Positions 18,880-28,311 of a stretch of DNA of 64,000 bases are shown one piece after another (the stretch's first letter is position 1; each line of letters starts with the position of its first letter). Position numbers and translations under genes: made by a program. Source of the stretch: Microterricola pindariensis (GTDB lineage: Bacteria; Actinomycetota; Actinomycetes; Actinomycetales; Microbacteriaceae); assembly GCF_002936985.1 (NCBI RefSeq), contig NZ_MPZN01000009.1, positions 1 to 64,000 on the forward strand, written 5' to 3'. The notes beneath the pieces are model-generated. The model did no database searches. It was not told where the DNA came from and worked only from the letters and a program-made list of their open reading frames with translations.

Positions 18880-19197
18880 GCAATTCCACCCTCGAAACCT
18901 TCTCGCTCCGCACTGATCGAGCTCTGCACGTCGATGCGGCACTCGTGAGAGCTGCCGATGGATCGACATCGGCAGACCCGGCGCAGGCCCGCGCCGCGTT
19001 ACCCCGGGTGCTGGCGTCTGCAGCCCGGCCTGCGTCGACACCAGCGCGAGCGCCAGCAGCAGGGCGGTGAACACCCACGTGACGATGGAGAGCCAGGTCG
19101 CTCCGAACCCCGCGTTCATGGCACAAAGGTAGTGCGCGCCGTCGCGGCGTCTCGAGGTGTCGGGGAATGCCTCACGCCTCCTCCGGGTGATCGGATC
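18880..19197. other. Intergenic stretch with no convincing gene
   Basis: About 320 bases between tRNA-Thr and the DMT transporter. On the minus strand an ATG at 19119 opens a frame whose first 33 residues look like a membrane helix (WLSIVTWVFTALLLALALVS), but it has no SD and runs on through the tRNA gene. It could be the relic of a membrane protein. No other signal was seen. Confidence 0.4.
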
Positions 19198-19209
19198 TAG
19201 GCTTGGGCG

Positions 19210-20235
19210 GTGACGTCAGAGCCTGTTCCCGTGCCCGGCCCCTCCGAGCCCGGCTCGTCCACCGAGGGTCGGGCCCGCCGGCGCTTCCCGATGTGGCTGG
19301 CGATCGTCGCCGCGACGGTGAGCGGCGCGCTGCTCGCGGTGCAGTCGCGCATCAACGGCGAGCTCGGGCGGCAACTCAATGACGGCTACACCGCGGCGGC
19401 GATCTCCTTCGGCTCCGGCCTCGCGATCCTCTTGATCGTGCTCTGCTTCTGGAAGCCGGGCCGGGTCGGGCTCGGCCGCGTCGCGCGGGCGCTGCGCCCG
19501 AACGAGCGGGGGGAGCGGGAGCTGAAGCCGTGGATGCTGCTCGGCGGTCTCGCCGGCGCCTTCTTCGTCGCCTCGCAGGGCCTGACCGCTGCCGTGCTCG
19601 GCGTCGCCCTCTTCACGGTGGCGATCGTGGCCGGCCAGACGATCAGCGGAATCGTGCTCGACCGCGTCGGCCTCGCGCCCGGCGGGCACCGGCCGCTGAC
19701 CGCCGACCGCCTGATCGGATCGCTGCTGGCACTGGCCGCCGTCGTCTGGGCGGTGTCGGCGCAGCTGGGCGGCGACGTGCCGTTCTGGATGCTCATCATG
19801 CCGCTCATCGCCGGCGCGCTCGCAGCTTGGCAGCAGGCCGTCAACGGCCAGGTGCGGGCGGTGGCGGCCAGCGCGCAGAGCGCCACGCTGATCAACTTCA
19901 TCGTCGGCAGCGCCGCACTGATCGCCATCGCGCTGGTGCGCAACGCCGTGGTCGGCTGGCCGGCCGAGTTCCCGACCGAGCCCTGGCTCTACATCGGCGG
20001 GGCGATCGGCTGCCTGCTCATCGCCGTGCAGACGGTGCTCGTCAAGGTGACGGGCGTGCTGCTGCTCGGCCTGGCGACGGTCTCCGGCCAGCTCGTCGCC
20101 GCGCTGCTTCTCGACCTCGCCGTGCCCGGCCAGGCGGTCGCGTTCTCCACGATCGGCGGCACGCTCGTCGCCCTCATCGCCGTCGTGGTCGCGAGCGGCT
20201 GGCTGAACTCGTGGCGGAGGGCCAAGGCGGCGTAA
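19210..20235 (+). CDS. DMT-family transporter (DUF606/YdcZ-like), first tandem copy
   Basis: Integral membrane protein of 341 residues with about ten hydrophobic helices, formed by two DUF606-like halves, each containing an ALQSRINGEL- or AWQQAVNGQV-like motif after the first helix. Both halves repeat GGLAGAFFVASQGLTAAVLG-type blocks. The substrate is unknown. The GTG at 19210 is preceded six bases earlier by TAGGCT, a leaderless arrangement. The next gene is a close paralogue. Confidence 0.86.
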   Translation: MTSEPVPVPGPSEPGSSTEGRARRRFPMWLAIVAATVSGALLAVQSRINGELGRQLNDGYTAAAISFGSGLAILLIVLCFWKPGRVGLGRVARALRPNERGERELKPWMLLGGLAGAFFVASQGLTAAVLGVALFTVAIVAGQTISGIVLDRVGLAPGGHRPLTADRLIGSLLALAAVVWAVSAQLGGDVPFWMLIMPLIAGALAAWQQAVNGQVRAVAASAQSATLINFIVGSAALIAIALVRNAVVGWPAEFPTEPWLYIGGAIGCLLIAVQTVLVKVTGVLLLGLATVSGQLVAALLLDLAVPGQAVAFSTIGGTLVALIAVVVASGWLNSWRRAKAA

Positions 20236-20281
20236 GTCTGCTGCGTCTAGTGCCGACTCCGGCGCGGCCTAGGCTGGAGCG

Positions 20282-21304
20282 ATGAGTTCTTCCCGGATGC
20301 CGACGACTGCGGAATCCGCCTCCAGCGCCCCCGCCCGCCCCGACTCCGGCGCCCCGACGCACCGCCACGTCCCCACCTGGCTCGCCATGCTGGTCGGCAC
20401 CGCCTGCGGCGCGCTGATCGCCCTGCAGTCGCGCATCAACGGCGAGCTCGGCCTCCGCCTCGACGACGGTTTCACGGCCGCGGCAATCTCGTTCGGCTCC
20501 GGCTTCCTGATCATGTTCGTCGTGCTCTGCTTCTGGCGCCCCGGCCGGGTCGGCCTGGCGCGGGTGGTGCGGGCGCTCCGCCGGAACGAGCAGGGCGAGC
20601 GGGTGCTGCGCCCCTGGATGGTGCTCGGCGGTCTCGGCGGCGCGCTCCTCGTCGCCTCGCAGGGGCTGACCGCTGCCGTGCTCGGCGTCGCCCTGTTCAC
20701 GGTGGCCATCGTCGCCGGGCAGACCGTCAGCGGCCTCGTGCTGGACCGGATCGGGCTTGGCCCGGGTGGCCGGCAACAGCTGACGCTCAGCCGCCTGATC
20801 GGATCGGTGCTCACCCTCGTCGCCGTCGGCTGGGCGGTCTCGGCGCAACTGGGCGGCGAGGTGCCGATCTGGATGCTCCTGATGCCGCTGGTCGCCGGAG
20901 TCTTCGTCGGGTGGCAGCAGGCCGTCAACGGCCGGGTACGGGCCGTCGCCGGCAGCGCCCTGTCGGCGACCCTGATCAACTTCCTCATCGGCAGCATCGC
21001 CCTCGTCGCGATCGCGCTGGTGCACAACGTGCTGGCCGGCTGGCCGAGCAGCTACCCGAGCGAGCCGTGGCTGTACATCGGCGGGGCGCTCGGCTGCATC
21101 TTCATCGCCGTGCAGGCGGCCCTGGTGCGGGTGACCGGCGTGCTGCTGCTCGGCCTGGCCACCATCGCCGGCCAGCTCATCGCCGCACTCGCGATCGACC
21201 TGGTGCTGCACGGCCAGGACGTCGCACTCTCGACGATCGCCGGGACCGCGCTCGCCCTCGTCGCGGTGGTCATCGCCAGCGGGGGCTTCGCGCGCCGCCG
21301 CTGA
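20282..21304 (+). CDS. DMT-family transporter (DUF606/YdcZ-like), second tandem copy
   Basis: The 340-residue paralogue of the preceding gene, alike along the whole length (for example LTAAVLGVALFTVAIVAGQT is identical in both). The variable N-terminal 30 residues are cytoplasmic. TAGGCT again lies six bases before the ATG at 20282, so the two duplicates carry the same promoter-start arrangement and may be independently transcribed. Confidence 0.86.
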   Translation: MSSSRMPTTAESASSAPARPDSGAPTHRHVPTWLAMLVGTACGALIALQSRINGELGLRLDDGFTAAAISFGSGFLIMFVVLCFWRPGRVGLARVVRALRRNEQGERVLRPWMVLGGLGGALLVASQGLTAAVLGVALFTVAIVAGQTVSGLVLDRIGLGPGGRQQLTLSRLIGSVLTLVAVGWAVSAQLGGEVPIWMLLMPLVAGVFVGWQQAVNGRVRAVAGSALSATLINFLIGSIALVAIALVHNVLAGWPSSYPSEPWLYIGGALGCIFIAVQAALVRVTGVLLLGLATIAGQLIAALAIDLVLHGQDVALSTIAGTALALVAVVIASGGFARRR

Positions 21305-21334
21305 CCGCGGTTGCGCCGCCGCAGTCGCCGCCGC

Positions 21335-21916
21335 TCAGCTCTCGAGCGTGCTGAGCCGGTGCTCAAGGGGCGCGCGCTTGTCGTGCGAGCTGCCCAGCCG
21401 GTCCGGGATGCCGCCGACGTAGAGCCAGCCGAGCAGCTTCTCGCCCGGGGCGAGACCGTGCATGGCCGCCACCGCCTTGCTGCGGGTGTGCGGCCCGGTG
21501 CGCCACATCACGCCCCAGCCCGCCTCGTGCAGCAGCAGGCTCAGCATGTGGGCGACCCCGGATGCGACGGCCTCCTGCTCCCACTCGGCCACCTTGTGGC
21601 TGGGCTGCGGGCTCGACACGACGGCGATGAGCAGCGGTGCACGCATCGGCTTGGCCGCCAGCGACGCGGCGCCCGAGCCGTGCAGCCCCGCCGCGTCGGC
21701 CAGCGCCCGCCCGAGACGCGCCCTGGACTCGCCGCGCAGCGCGATCAGGCGCCACGGGTGCAGCGCACTGTGGTCGGCCACGCGGCCGGCCGCGCCCAGC
21801 AACCGCTCGAGCTCTGCCGTGCTCGGCGCGTCCTCGGTGACCTTGGAGTGGGAACGCCGGGCCTGGGCCGCAGCGAGCACGGGCGGGGGAACGGGGGAGT
21901 CGAGCGAGTTCGACAT
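21335..21916 (-). CDS. Nitroreductase-family FMN protein
   Basis: The 193-residue protein has the nitroreductase/YdjA-type fold: the FMN-binding arginines in QARRSHSKV near residue 20, the HSALHPWRLIAL block, and GWGVMWRTGP with LLGWLYVGGIP near the C-terminus. It likely uses NAD(P)H to reduce nitro or quinone substrates, but the physiological substrate is unknown. It lies six bases downstream of msrB on the same strand, so the two are probably one transcript for redox defence. Confidence 0.82.
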   Translation of the reverse strand: MSNSLDSPVPPPVLAAAQARRSHSKVTEDAPSTAELERLLGAAGRVADHSALHPWRLIALRGESRARLGRALADAAGLHGSGAASLAAKPMRAPLLIAVVSSPQPSHKVAEWEQEAVASGVAHMLSLLLHEAGWGVMWRTGPHTRSKAVAAMHGLAPGEKLLGWLYVGGIPDRLGSSHDKRAPLEHRLSTLES

Positions 21917-21922
21917 GCGGAG

Positions 21923-22339
21923 CTACGCGGTGGGGGGAGTGTCGGCGGCGGTGAAGTTGAGGGCGATCGAGTTCATGCAGTAACGGTCGCCGGTCGGGGT
22001 GCCGAAGCCGTCGGGGAAGACGTGGCCGAGGTGGGAGCCGCAGGCGGCGCAGCGCACCTCGGTGCGGCTCATGCCCAGGGTGTCGTCCTCGATCAGCTCG
22101 ACGGCCTCCGGGCGCACCGACTCGTAGAAGCTCGGCCAGCCACAGCCGGAGTCGAACTTGGTTCCGCTCTGGAACAGCTCGGCGTTGCACGCGCCGCAGG
22201 TGTAGACGCCGGCGCGCTCCTCATCGAGCAGCTGGCCGGTCCAGGGACGCTCGGTCGCTGCCTGGCGCAGCACGGCGAACTCCTCCTCGCCGAGCTCGGC
22301 CCGCCACTCGTCATCGCTCTTGTTCACTTCGTAGCCCAT
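21923..22339 (-). CDS. msrB: Peptide-methionine (R)-S-oxide reductase
   Basis: Repairs methionine-R-sulfoxide in proteins. The 138-residue single-domain enzyme has both zinc CxxC pairs (Cys48/51 in CGAC, Cys97/100 in CAAC), the substrate motif SGCGWPSF (65-71), GHVFPDG, and the catalytic Cys121 in RYCMNSIAL. It is followed closely by the nitroreductase gene. Confidence 0.95.
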   Translation of the reverse strand: MGYEVNKSDDEWRAELGEEEFAVLRQAATERPWTGQLLDEERAGVYTCGACNAELFQSGTKFDSGCGWPSFYESVRPEAVELIEDDTLGMSRTEVRCAACGSHLGHVFPDGFGTPTGDRYCMNSIALNFTAADTPPTA

Positions 22340-22592
22340 GGCGTTCCTCCTCGTTCATGCGGGGCCGCGGGGCCCCGAGGACATTTTAAGCAGTGTGCCC
22401 GAGCGGGCAGGACCGCCCGCTCCGGTGTCCGCCGTCATCCGCTCTCCATGCAACACCCTGCGGGGCTGCGACATTCCGGATGACGAACCGCCCATCGCCT
22501 CAACGGGAGTTCCAATCTGTACTGCCTATGATGGGCCCGACAAAGCTTGAGGCGGATTGACCGCGCGAGGCGCGGCAGAGAGGGGCACGGCG

Positions 22593-22910
22593 ATGGATCA
22601 GTCGGATGGCTCGGCCCCGCACGACGCCGCCTCGGACCCGGGTGCCGACGGCGAGGCACTGAGCGAGCGCGAACTGGCCATCCTGGCCTTCGAGAGCCAC
22701 TGGTTCAAGCATGCCGGCGCCAAGGAGCAGGCGATCCGCTCCGAGCTCGGCCTGTCGGCGGCACGGTACTATCAAGTGCTCGGCTCCATCATCGACCGCC
22801 CTGCGGCGCTCGCCCACGATCCGATGCTCGTCAAGCGCCTGCTGCGCATGCGCACGGCCAGGGCCGAGGCCCGGGCCCGGCGCTCCCTCGGCGGGCAGGG
22901 CACGGTGTAG
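22593..22910 (+). CDS. DUF3263 domain protein
   Basis: The 105-residue acidic-N-terminus protein carries the DUF3263 core: LSERELAILAFESHWFKHAG, then EQAIRSELGLSAARYYQVLG and LLRMRTARAEARARR. The helical pattern resembles a helix-turn-helix, so DNA binding is possible but unproven. The ATG at 22593 has AGAGGGG upstream. In this family of bacteria the gene is usually followed by the LytR_C protein, as here. Confidence 0.85.
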   Translation: MDQSDGSAPHDAASDPGADGEALSERELAILAFESHWFKHAGAKEQAIRSELGLSAARYYQVLGSIIDRPAALAHDPMLVKRLLRMRTARAEARARRSLGGQGTV

Positions 22911-23043
22911 CGGCCAGCGCACGCGCGGGCAAAACCCGGCAGCACGCAGGCCGGCCAGCCGCTCCGGCGCGGCCCCGAACCACACCAGACCGAATCACAC
23001 CAGACGGAAGCAACCCAGAGAGATCAGGCCAGGCACACTCACT

Positions 23044-23619
23044 ATGGCAACTTCGTTCCAACACGATCGCTTCGACGAGATCCCCAGCAACCTGCAGCGC
23101 GTCGGCGCCCACCGCGTGCCGCGCAAGCGGGGCCGCGGCTGGGTTGCCTTCGCCTGGGCGGCGCTGGCGACCGTCGTCCTGGTCGGTGCCGGAGTCGTCG
23201 CGCTGTTCGTGCTGAACGGCAACCTCGCGAACGGCACCGGCCCCGCTGCCTCCCCGCAGAGCTCTGAGCCCGCACCCGTCGAGTCCGAGGTTCCCGCCGT
23301 GCAGCCCACCGTCGACCCCGCCCTGGCCGTGACCGTGCTGAACGGCACCGAGCGGGCCGGGCTCGCCGCCGCGGCCGGCGACACCCTCGCCGCCGCCGGC
23401 TGGAACGTGACGACCCGCTCCAACGCCGCAACCGAAGACGTGGCCGTGTCGACCGTCTACTACAGCGACCCGTCACTGGAGGGGGCGGCCCTCGGCGCCG
23501 CACTGTCGATCCCCGGCGCCGGCATCGCGCTCTCGCAGGACTTCGTCGACCTCGGCGAGGCCTCGCTCGTCGTCGTCATCGGCGCCAACTACCCGGCCAT
23601 CGACGAGCCGGCCGAGTAG
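23044..23619 (+). CDS. LytR C-terminal domain membrane protein
   Basis: A 191-residue protein with a basic cytoplasmic N-terminus (about 1-33), one membrane helix (about 34-57), a Pro/Glu/Val-rich linker and an extracellular LytR_C domain (about 95-185: VTVLNGTERAGLAAAAGDTL, then VVVIGANYPAI). Such proteins are found with cell-wall functions in actinobacteria; the role is not known in detail. The ATG at 23044 follows the DUF3263 gene by 133 bases. Confidence 0.85.
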   Translation: MATSFQHDRFDEIPSNLQRVGAHRVPRKRGRGWVAFAWAALATVVLVGAGVVALFVLNGNLANGTGPAASPQSSEPAPVESEVPAVQPTVDPALAVTVLNGTERAGLAAAAGDTLAAAGWNVTTRSNAATEDVAVSTVYYSDPSLEGAALGAALSIPGAGIALSQDFVDLGEASLVVVIGANYPAIDEPAE

Positions 23620-23688
23620 CAGCGGCCCGGCGACACACCGGGCCTGGCGTCCGGCGCCGCCCTGCTGCACGGCCCTAGTCTGTGCAGG

Positions 23689-24747
23689 GTGAGTATCGCC
23701 ACGCTATTCCGGATGCCGACCGCAGCACGCTGGGCTGCCGCCACCCTGGCCGCCGGCCTGCTGCTCGGCACCGCTGGCTGCGCCGCCGAGGAACAGCTCG
23801 CGGCGCCCGGCCCGACGCCCCGGCCCACTCAGACCGCACGGCCGACGCCGCCACCGGCCGTGCTGGCCCCGCTGCGCGGCACGATCGCGGCCGAGGGCGC
23901 CGACGAGCGCCCGGCGCTGGCCGCGAAGATCGACAACCACGAGGGTGCGCGGCCGCAGCTGGGCCTCGAGCGCACCGACATCGTGTTCGAGGAGCTCGTC
24001 GAGGGCGGCCTCACCCGCTACGTCGCCATCTGGCACTCCGATCTGCCCGACGAGATCGGCCCGGTGCGCTCGGTGCGCCCGATGGACCCCGACATCGTCA
24101 CGCCCTTCGGCGGCATCATCGCCTATTCCGGCGGCCAGGAGGTCTTCGTCGACATGATGATGAACACCCCCGTGGTCAACGCCGTATTCGACTTCGACGA
24201 CACGGGCCTGTTCTACCGCGACGACGTGCACGAGTCGCCGCACGACGTCATTGTGCACGCCGCGGAGCTGGTGCGGCGCAACGCCCTGCTCCCGCCGCCG
24301 GCGGCGCAGTTCGAGTACGCAGAGGGCGCCGGCGTGCCGACATCCGTGACAGAGGGCACCGCCAACTCGGTCGTGCAGCTGCGCTTCTCGGACGCCCGGT
24401 GGCCGAGCTGGGGCTGGGACGCCGCGGGCGCCAGCTGGCTGCGCTCGCAGGAGGGCGAGCCCGACCTGGACGCAGCCGGCGCACAGCTGCGGGCGAGCAA
24501 CGTCGTGACGCTGCTCGTCGAGATCGACGAGTACAGCTTCGAGGACATCCCGCGCACCCTGATGATCGGCGCGGGGGAGGCCTGGGTGTCCAGCGGCGGA
24601 AGCACCGTGCACGGCGTCTGGCGCAAGGATTCCCCGGCCGGGAGCATCCGGCTCGTCAGCGATCTGGGCACGCCGATCACACTGGCGCCCGGGAATACCT
24701 GGGTCGAGCTGGTGCCGAGCTCCGGCGGCGTGGAGATCATTCCCTAG
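23689..24747 (+). CDS. DUF3048 (YerB-like) lipoprotein
   Basis: Signal peptide with lipobox LLGTAGCAAE (lipidated Cys at about residue 31), Pro/Thr-rich linker, then the DUF3048 N domain with ALAAKIDNHEGARPQLGLER, DIVFEELVEGGLTRY and the GPVRSVRP block, and the C-terminal beta domain to residue 352. The function is unknown, presumably at the cell surface. The GTG at 23689 has TAGTCT (23676-23681) seven bases upstream, a leaderless pattern. Confidence 0.86.
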   Translation: MSIATLFRMPTAARWAAATLAAGLLLGTAGCAAEEQLAAPGPTPRPTQTARPTPPPAVLAPLRGTIAAEGADERPALAAKIDNHEGARPQLGLERTDIVFEELVEGGLTRYVAIWHSDLPDEIGPVRSVRPMDPDIVTPFGGIIAYSGGQEVFVDMMMNTPVVNAVFDFDDTGLFYRDDVHESPHDVIVHAAELVRRNALLPPPAAQFEYAEGAGVPTSVTEGTANSVVQLRFSDARWPSWGWDAAGASWLRSQEGEPDLDAAGAQLRASNVVTLLVEIDEYSFEDIPRTLMIGAGEAWVSSGGSTVHGVWRKDSPAGSIRLVSDLGTPITLAPGNTWVELVPSSGGVEIIP

Positions 24748-24774
24748 CGGTCGCCGGGAGTGCCCCCGGCTCGC

Positions 24775-24803
24775 TTGCACTCTCGGCATCCGAGTGCCAG
24801 AAT
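24775..24803 (+). promoter_or_regulatory. groEL promoter
   Basis: TTGCAC (24775-24780), a 17-base spacer and CAGAAT (24798-24803) form a housekeeping-type promoter immediately upstream of the CIRCE operator. The spacer contains a degenerate second CIRCE core. Confidence 0.7.
24777..24797. promoter_or_regulatory. Degenerate second CIRCE-like operator
   Basis: GCACTC-N9-GAGTGC has the same core and the same 9-base spacing as CIRCE but lacks the outer TTA/TAA. It overlaps the -35 box and spacer of the groEL promoter. Confidence 0.55.
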
Positions 24804-24807
24804 TGGC

Positions 24808-26506
<1,699 letters not shown>

Positions 26507-26536
26507 GTCCCCGCGCAACAACCTCGCAGTAACTGA

Positions 26537-26566
26537 GCCGGGCGTCTCCTTCGGGAGGCGCCCGGC
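26537..26566 (+). terminator. groEL terminator
   Basis: GCCGGGCGTCTCC pairs with GGAGGCGCCCGGC around TTCG (one G-T pair), followed by TTCTG. Lies 30 bases after the groEL stop. Confidence 0.85.
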
Positions 26567-26610
26567 TTCTGCGTTCCAGCCGGTTTCGGGCACACACTGG
26601 CGGCGGTCGC

Positions 26611-26632
26611 GCGCGAACGATACAGTTCGCGC
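26611..26632. promoter_or_regulatory. Inverted repeat abutting a leaderless start
   Basis: GCGCGAAC-GATACA-GTTCGCGC ends exactly one base before the ATG at 26633. It contains TACAGT (26621-26626) at the -10 position for a leaderless mRNA, so a repressor binding here would block the promoter. Confidence 0.5.
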
Positions 26633-27868
26633 ATGAGGCAGTCAGCTGGATCACAGAATGGCGCTTACACGCGCGTGGGGCGCTGGTCGATGTCGGGTGC
26701 TGCGCTCGGGATCGCGCTGCTCCTGTCAGCCTGCGCCGGACAACCGGCGCCTGGGTCGACCGCCCCGCCGAGCGAACGGCCACAGCCGAGCGAATCCCCC
26801 TCCGCGGCCCCGATCGAGTCGGCGCCGAGTGCCCGGTTGGCGGCCGACTGCGACGAGCTGGTGCCGCCCGCGCTCCTCGCACCGGTGTTCGCCGAGGAGG
26901 TCTCGCTGCGGCCGATCGGATTCGATCACAGTTCCAACGGTCCCGTTGCCGTCTCCCTGTTGCAGCTGGGCTCCGTGAACTGCGTCTGGGCGAATGAGCA
27001 GACCCTGCAGCCGTGGGAGTCCGCCAGCGTGAAGGGTTACCGCGGTGTGCACCTGACGGTTGTGCCGGACGGCGAGACCCCGTGGCAGGCTTATGCGGAG
27101 ACGTACAGCGGCGGGCAGGAGATTCCGTTTGCCCACAGCGAGAACGCGCTGGGGCCGCGCTGTGTCGCCGAAATCGAGTCCTGCTTCTTCCAGGCCCTTG
27201 TCGGCACGGCGTGGGTCGACCTCACCATCACCGGGGTCGGGGCCGCTGAAACGTCGAATGACGGCGAGCTGGTCGAGCTCATCACTCCGCTGACGGACGC
27301 CCTCGTCCAGACGCTCTCCGCCGAACCCGAGGCTCCGCCGCGCTGGACGGTGCCGACAACGGTACTGCCGCTGCCCGACCAGTGCACCGACTTCCTCAGC
27401 GATGCCCAGGCGGAGGAGTTCGCGGCGGCGGCGCCCTTCTCGGTCGGCGTCTTCTGGGACGGGCCGCGCGTCGGGCAGTTCAACCACGGGATGAACGAGA
27501 CCGGCGCGCAGCGCTGCCATCTCAACATGGCGGACTCCGACAGCGGCATCGGCTATTTCGATTACCTCCCGGGCGGCGGGTGGGGGTTCGACGCGCTTAA
27601 CGAGAGGTGGAAGGCCGCCGGCTCGATCACGGCCGACACCGTCCCCGGGCTGCGGGCGGGGGACGCAGCAGTCATTCGCTGCGGGGTGCCAGAGGAGGCC
27701 TGCACCGCCGACATCCGGTTCGGCGGAAACTGGGTGCAGCTGAGCCTCACGGCCTACCTGCCGGAGCAGATCATGTATCCGGACGGTGTTGACATCCGTG
27801 TGGGCCGCGACAACATCGCCGATTTCGCGGCGGCCATCGTCGCCAACCTCAACGGCACGGTGGGCTAG
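26633..27868 (+). CDS. Secreted lipoprotein of unknown function
   Basis: The 411-residue precursor has a lipobox LLSACAG at about residues 31-37 after a twin-arginine-free signal peptide, then a Pro/Ser-rich linker. The mature part has paired cysteines in two similar halves: ADCDELVPPALLAPVF and NCVWANE, RCVAEIESC; then DQCTDFLSDAQAEEFAAAAP, RCHLNM, RCGVPEEACTADI. This suggests a duplicated disulfide-rich domain. No named family is recognised. The last base pair set of its stop overlaps the stop of the convergent WXG100 gene. Confidence 0.75.
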   Translation: MRQSAGSQNGAYTRVGRWSMSGAALGIALLLSACAGQPAPGSTAPPSERPQPSESPSAAPIESAPSARLAADCDELVPPALLAPVFAEEVSLRPIGFDHSSNGPVAVSLLQLGSVNCVWANEQTLQPWESASVKGYRGVHLTVVPDGETPWQAYAETYSGGQEIPFAHSENALGPRCVAEIESCFFQALVGTAWVDLTITGVGAAETSNDGELVELITPLTDALVQTLSAEPEAPPRWTVPTTVLPLPDQCTDFLSDAQAEEFAAAAPFSVGVFWDGPRVGQFNHGMNETGAQRCHLNMADSDSGIGYFDYLPGGGWGFDALNERWKAAGSITADTVPGLRAGDAAVIRCGVPEEACTADIRFGGNWVQLSLTAYLPEQIMYPDGVDIRVGRDNIADFAAAIVANLNGTVG

Positions 27869-28155
27869 CGCAGGAACAACCGGGCGTTGGCCTGCTCGAT
27901 CTCGGCGTACTGCACGCCGGCCGAGCCCAGCGACTGGGCCAGGGCGGCGAGCGTCGCGTCGACCTGCAGGTTCATGGTGCGCCAGTCGCCCGCGGCGGCC
28001 TGGAACGCGCTCGAGGCCTGCCCTGCCCACGCGCCCTGGAGGTTGGTCACCTGCGCTGTGAGGCTGTGTGCCTCCGCCCGCAGCCGCTCGATGCCGGCCT
28101 GCACCACGTTCGAGGTGGCGATGATCTGCTCGCTGTCGACGCTGAACTGCGACAT
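27865..28155 (-). CDS. Orphan WXG100-family (ESAT-6-like) protein
   Basis: Small helical-hairpin protein typical of ESX/type VII secretion substrates. The 96 residues have the W-x-G turn in LQGAWAGQASSAF near residue 44, flanked by two amphipathic helices. The ATG at 28155 has AGGAGC upstream. No EccC-type ATPase, EccD or second WXG100 partner lies within the window, so it may be secreted in trans or act as a homodimer. Confidence 0.85.
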   Translation of the reverse strand: MSQFSVDSEQIIATSNVVQAGIERLRAEAHSLTAQVTNLQGAWAGQASSAFQAAAGDWRTMNLQVDATLAALAQSLGSAGVQYAEIEQANARLFLR

Positions 28156-28264
28156 GTTCTGCTCCTGTCCTGGCGGCACCGGAGGGCCGCCCTGCAGCGA
28201 GGCTAGGCGGGCGCAGGGGGTGCCGGGTGCCCGCAGCGGGCGCTGTGCAGAACGGACGCCGCTG

Positions 28265-28286
28265 GCGCCGCTGTGCACAGCGGCGC
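28265..28286. terminator. 22-bp palindrome downstream of the HK-RR operon
   Basis: GCGCCGCTGTG joined to its exact complement, 26 bases after the end of the histidine kinase gene. A likely terminator, although no T-run follows. Confidence 0.5.
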
Positions 28287-28311
28287 GGGTCGCGGCAGCG
28301 GCGCGGCCGGG

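Noticed and set aside
18565..19119. Minus-strand ORF starting with a membrane-helix-like segment
   Set aside because: Runs through the tRNA-Thr gene and has no ribosome binding site; at best the first 33 residues are a relic.
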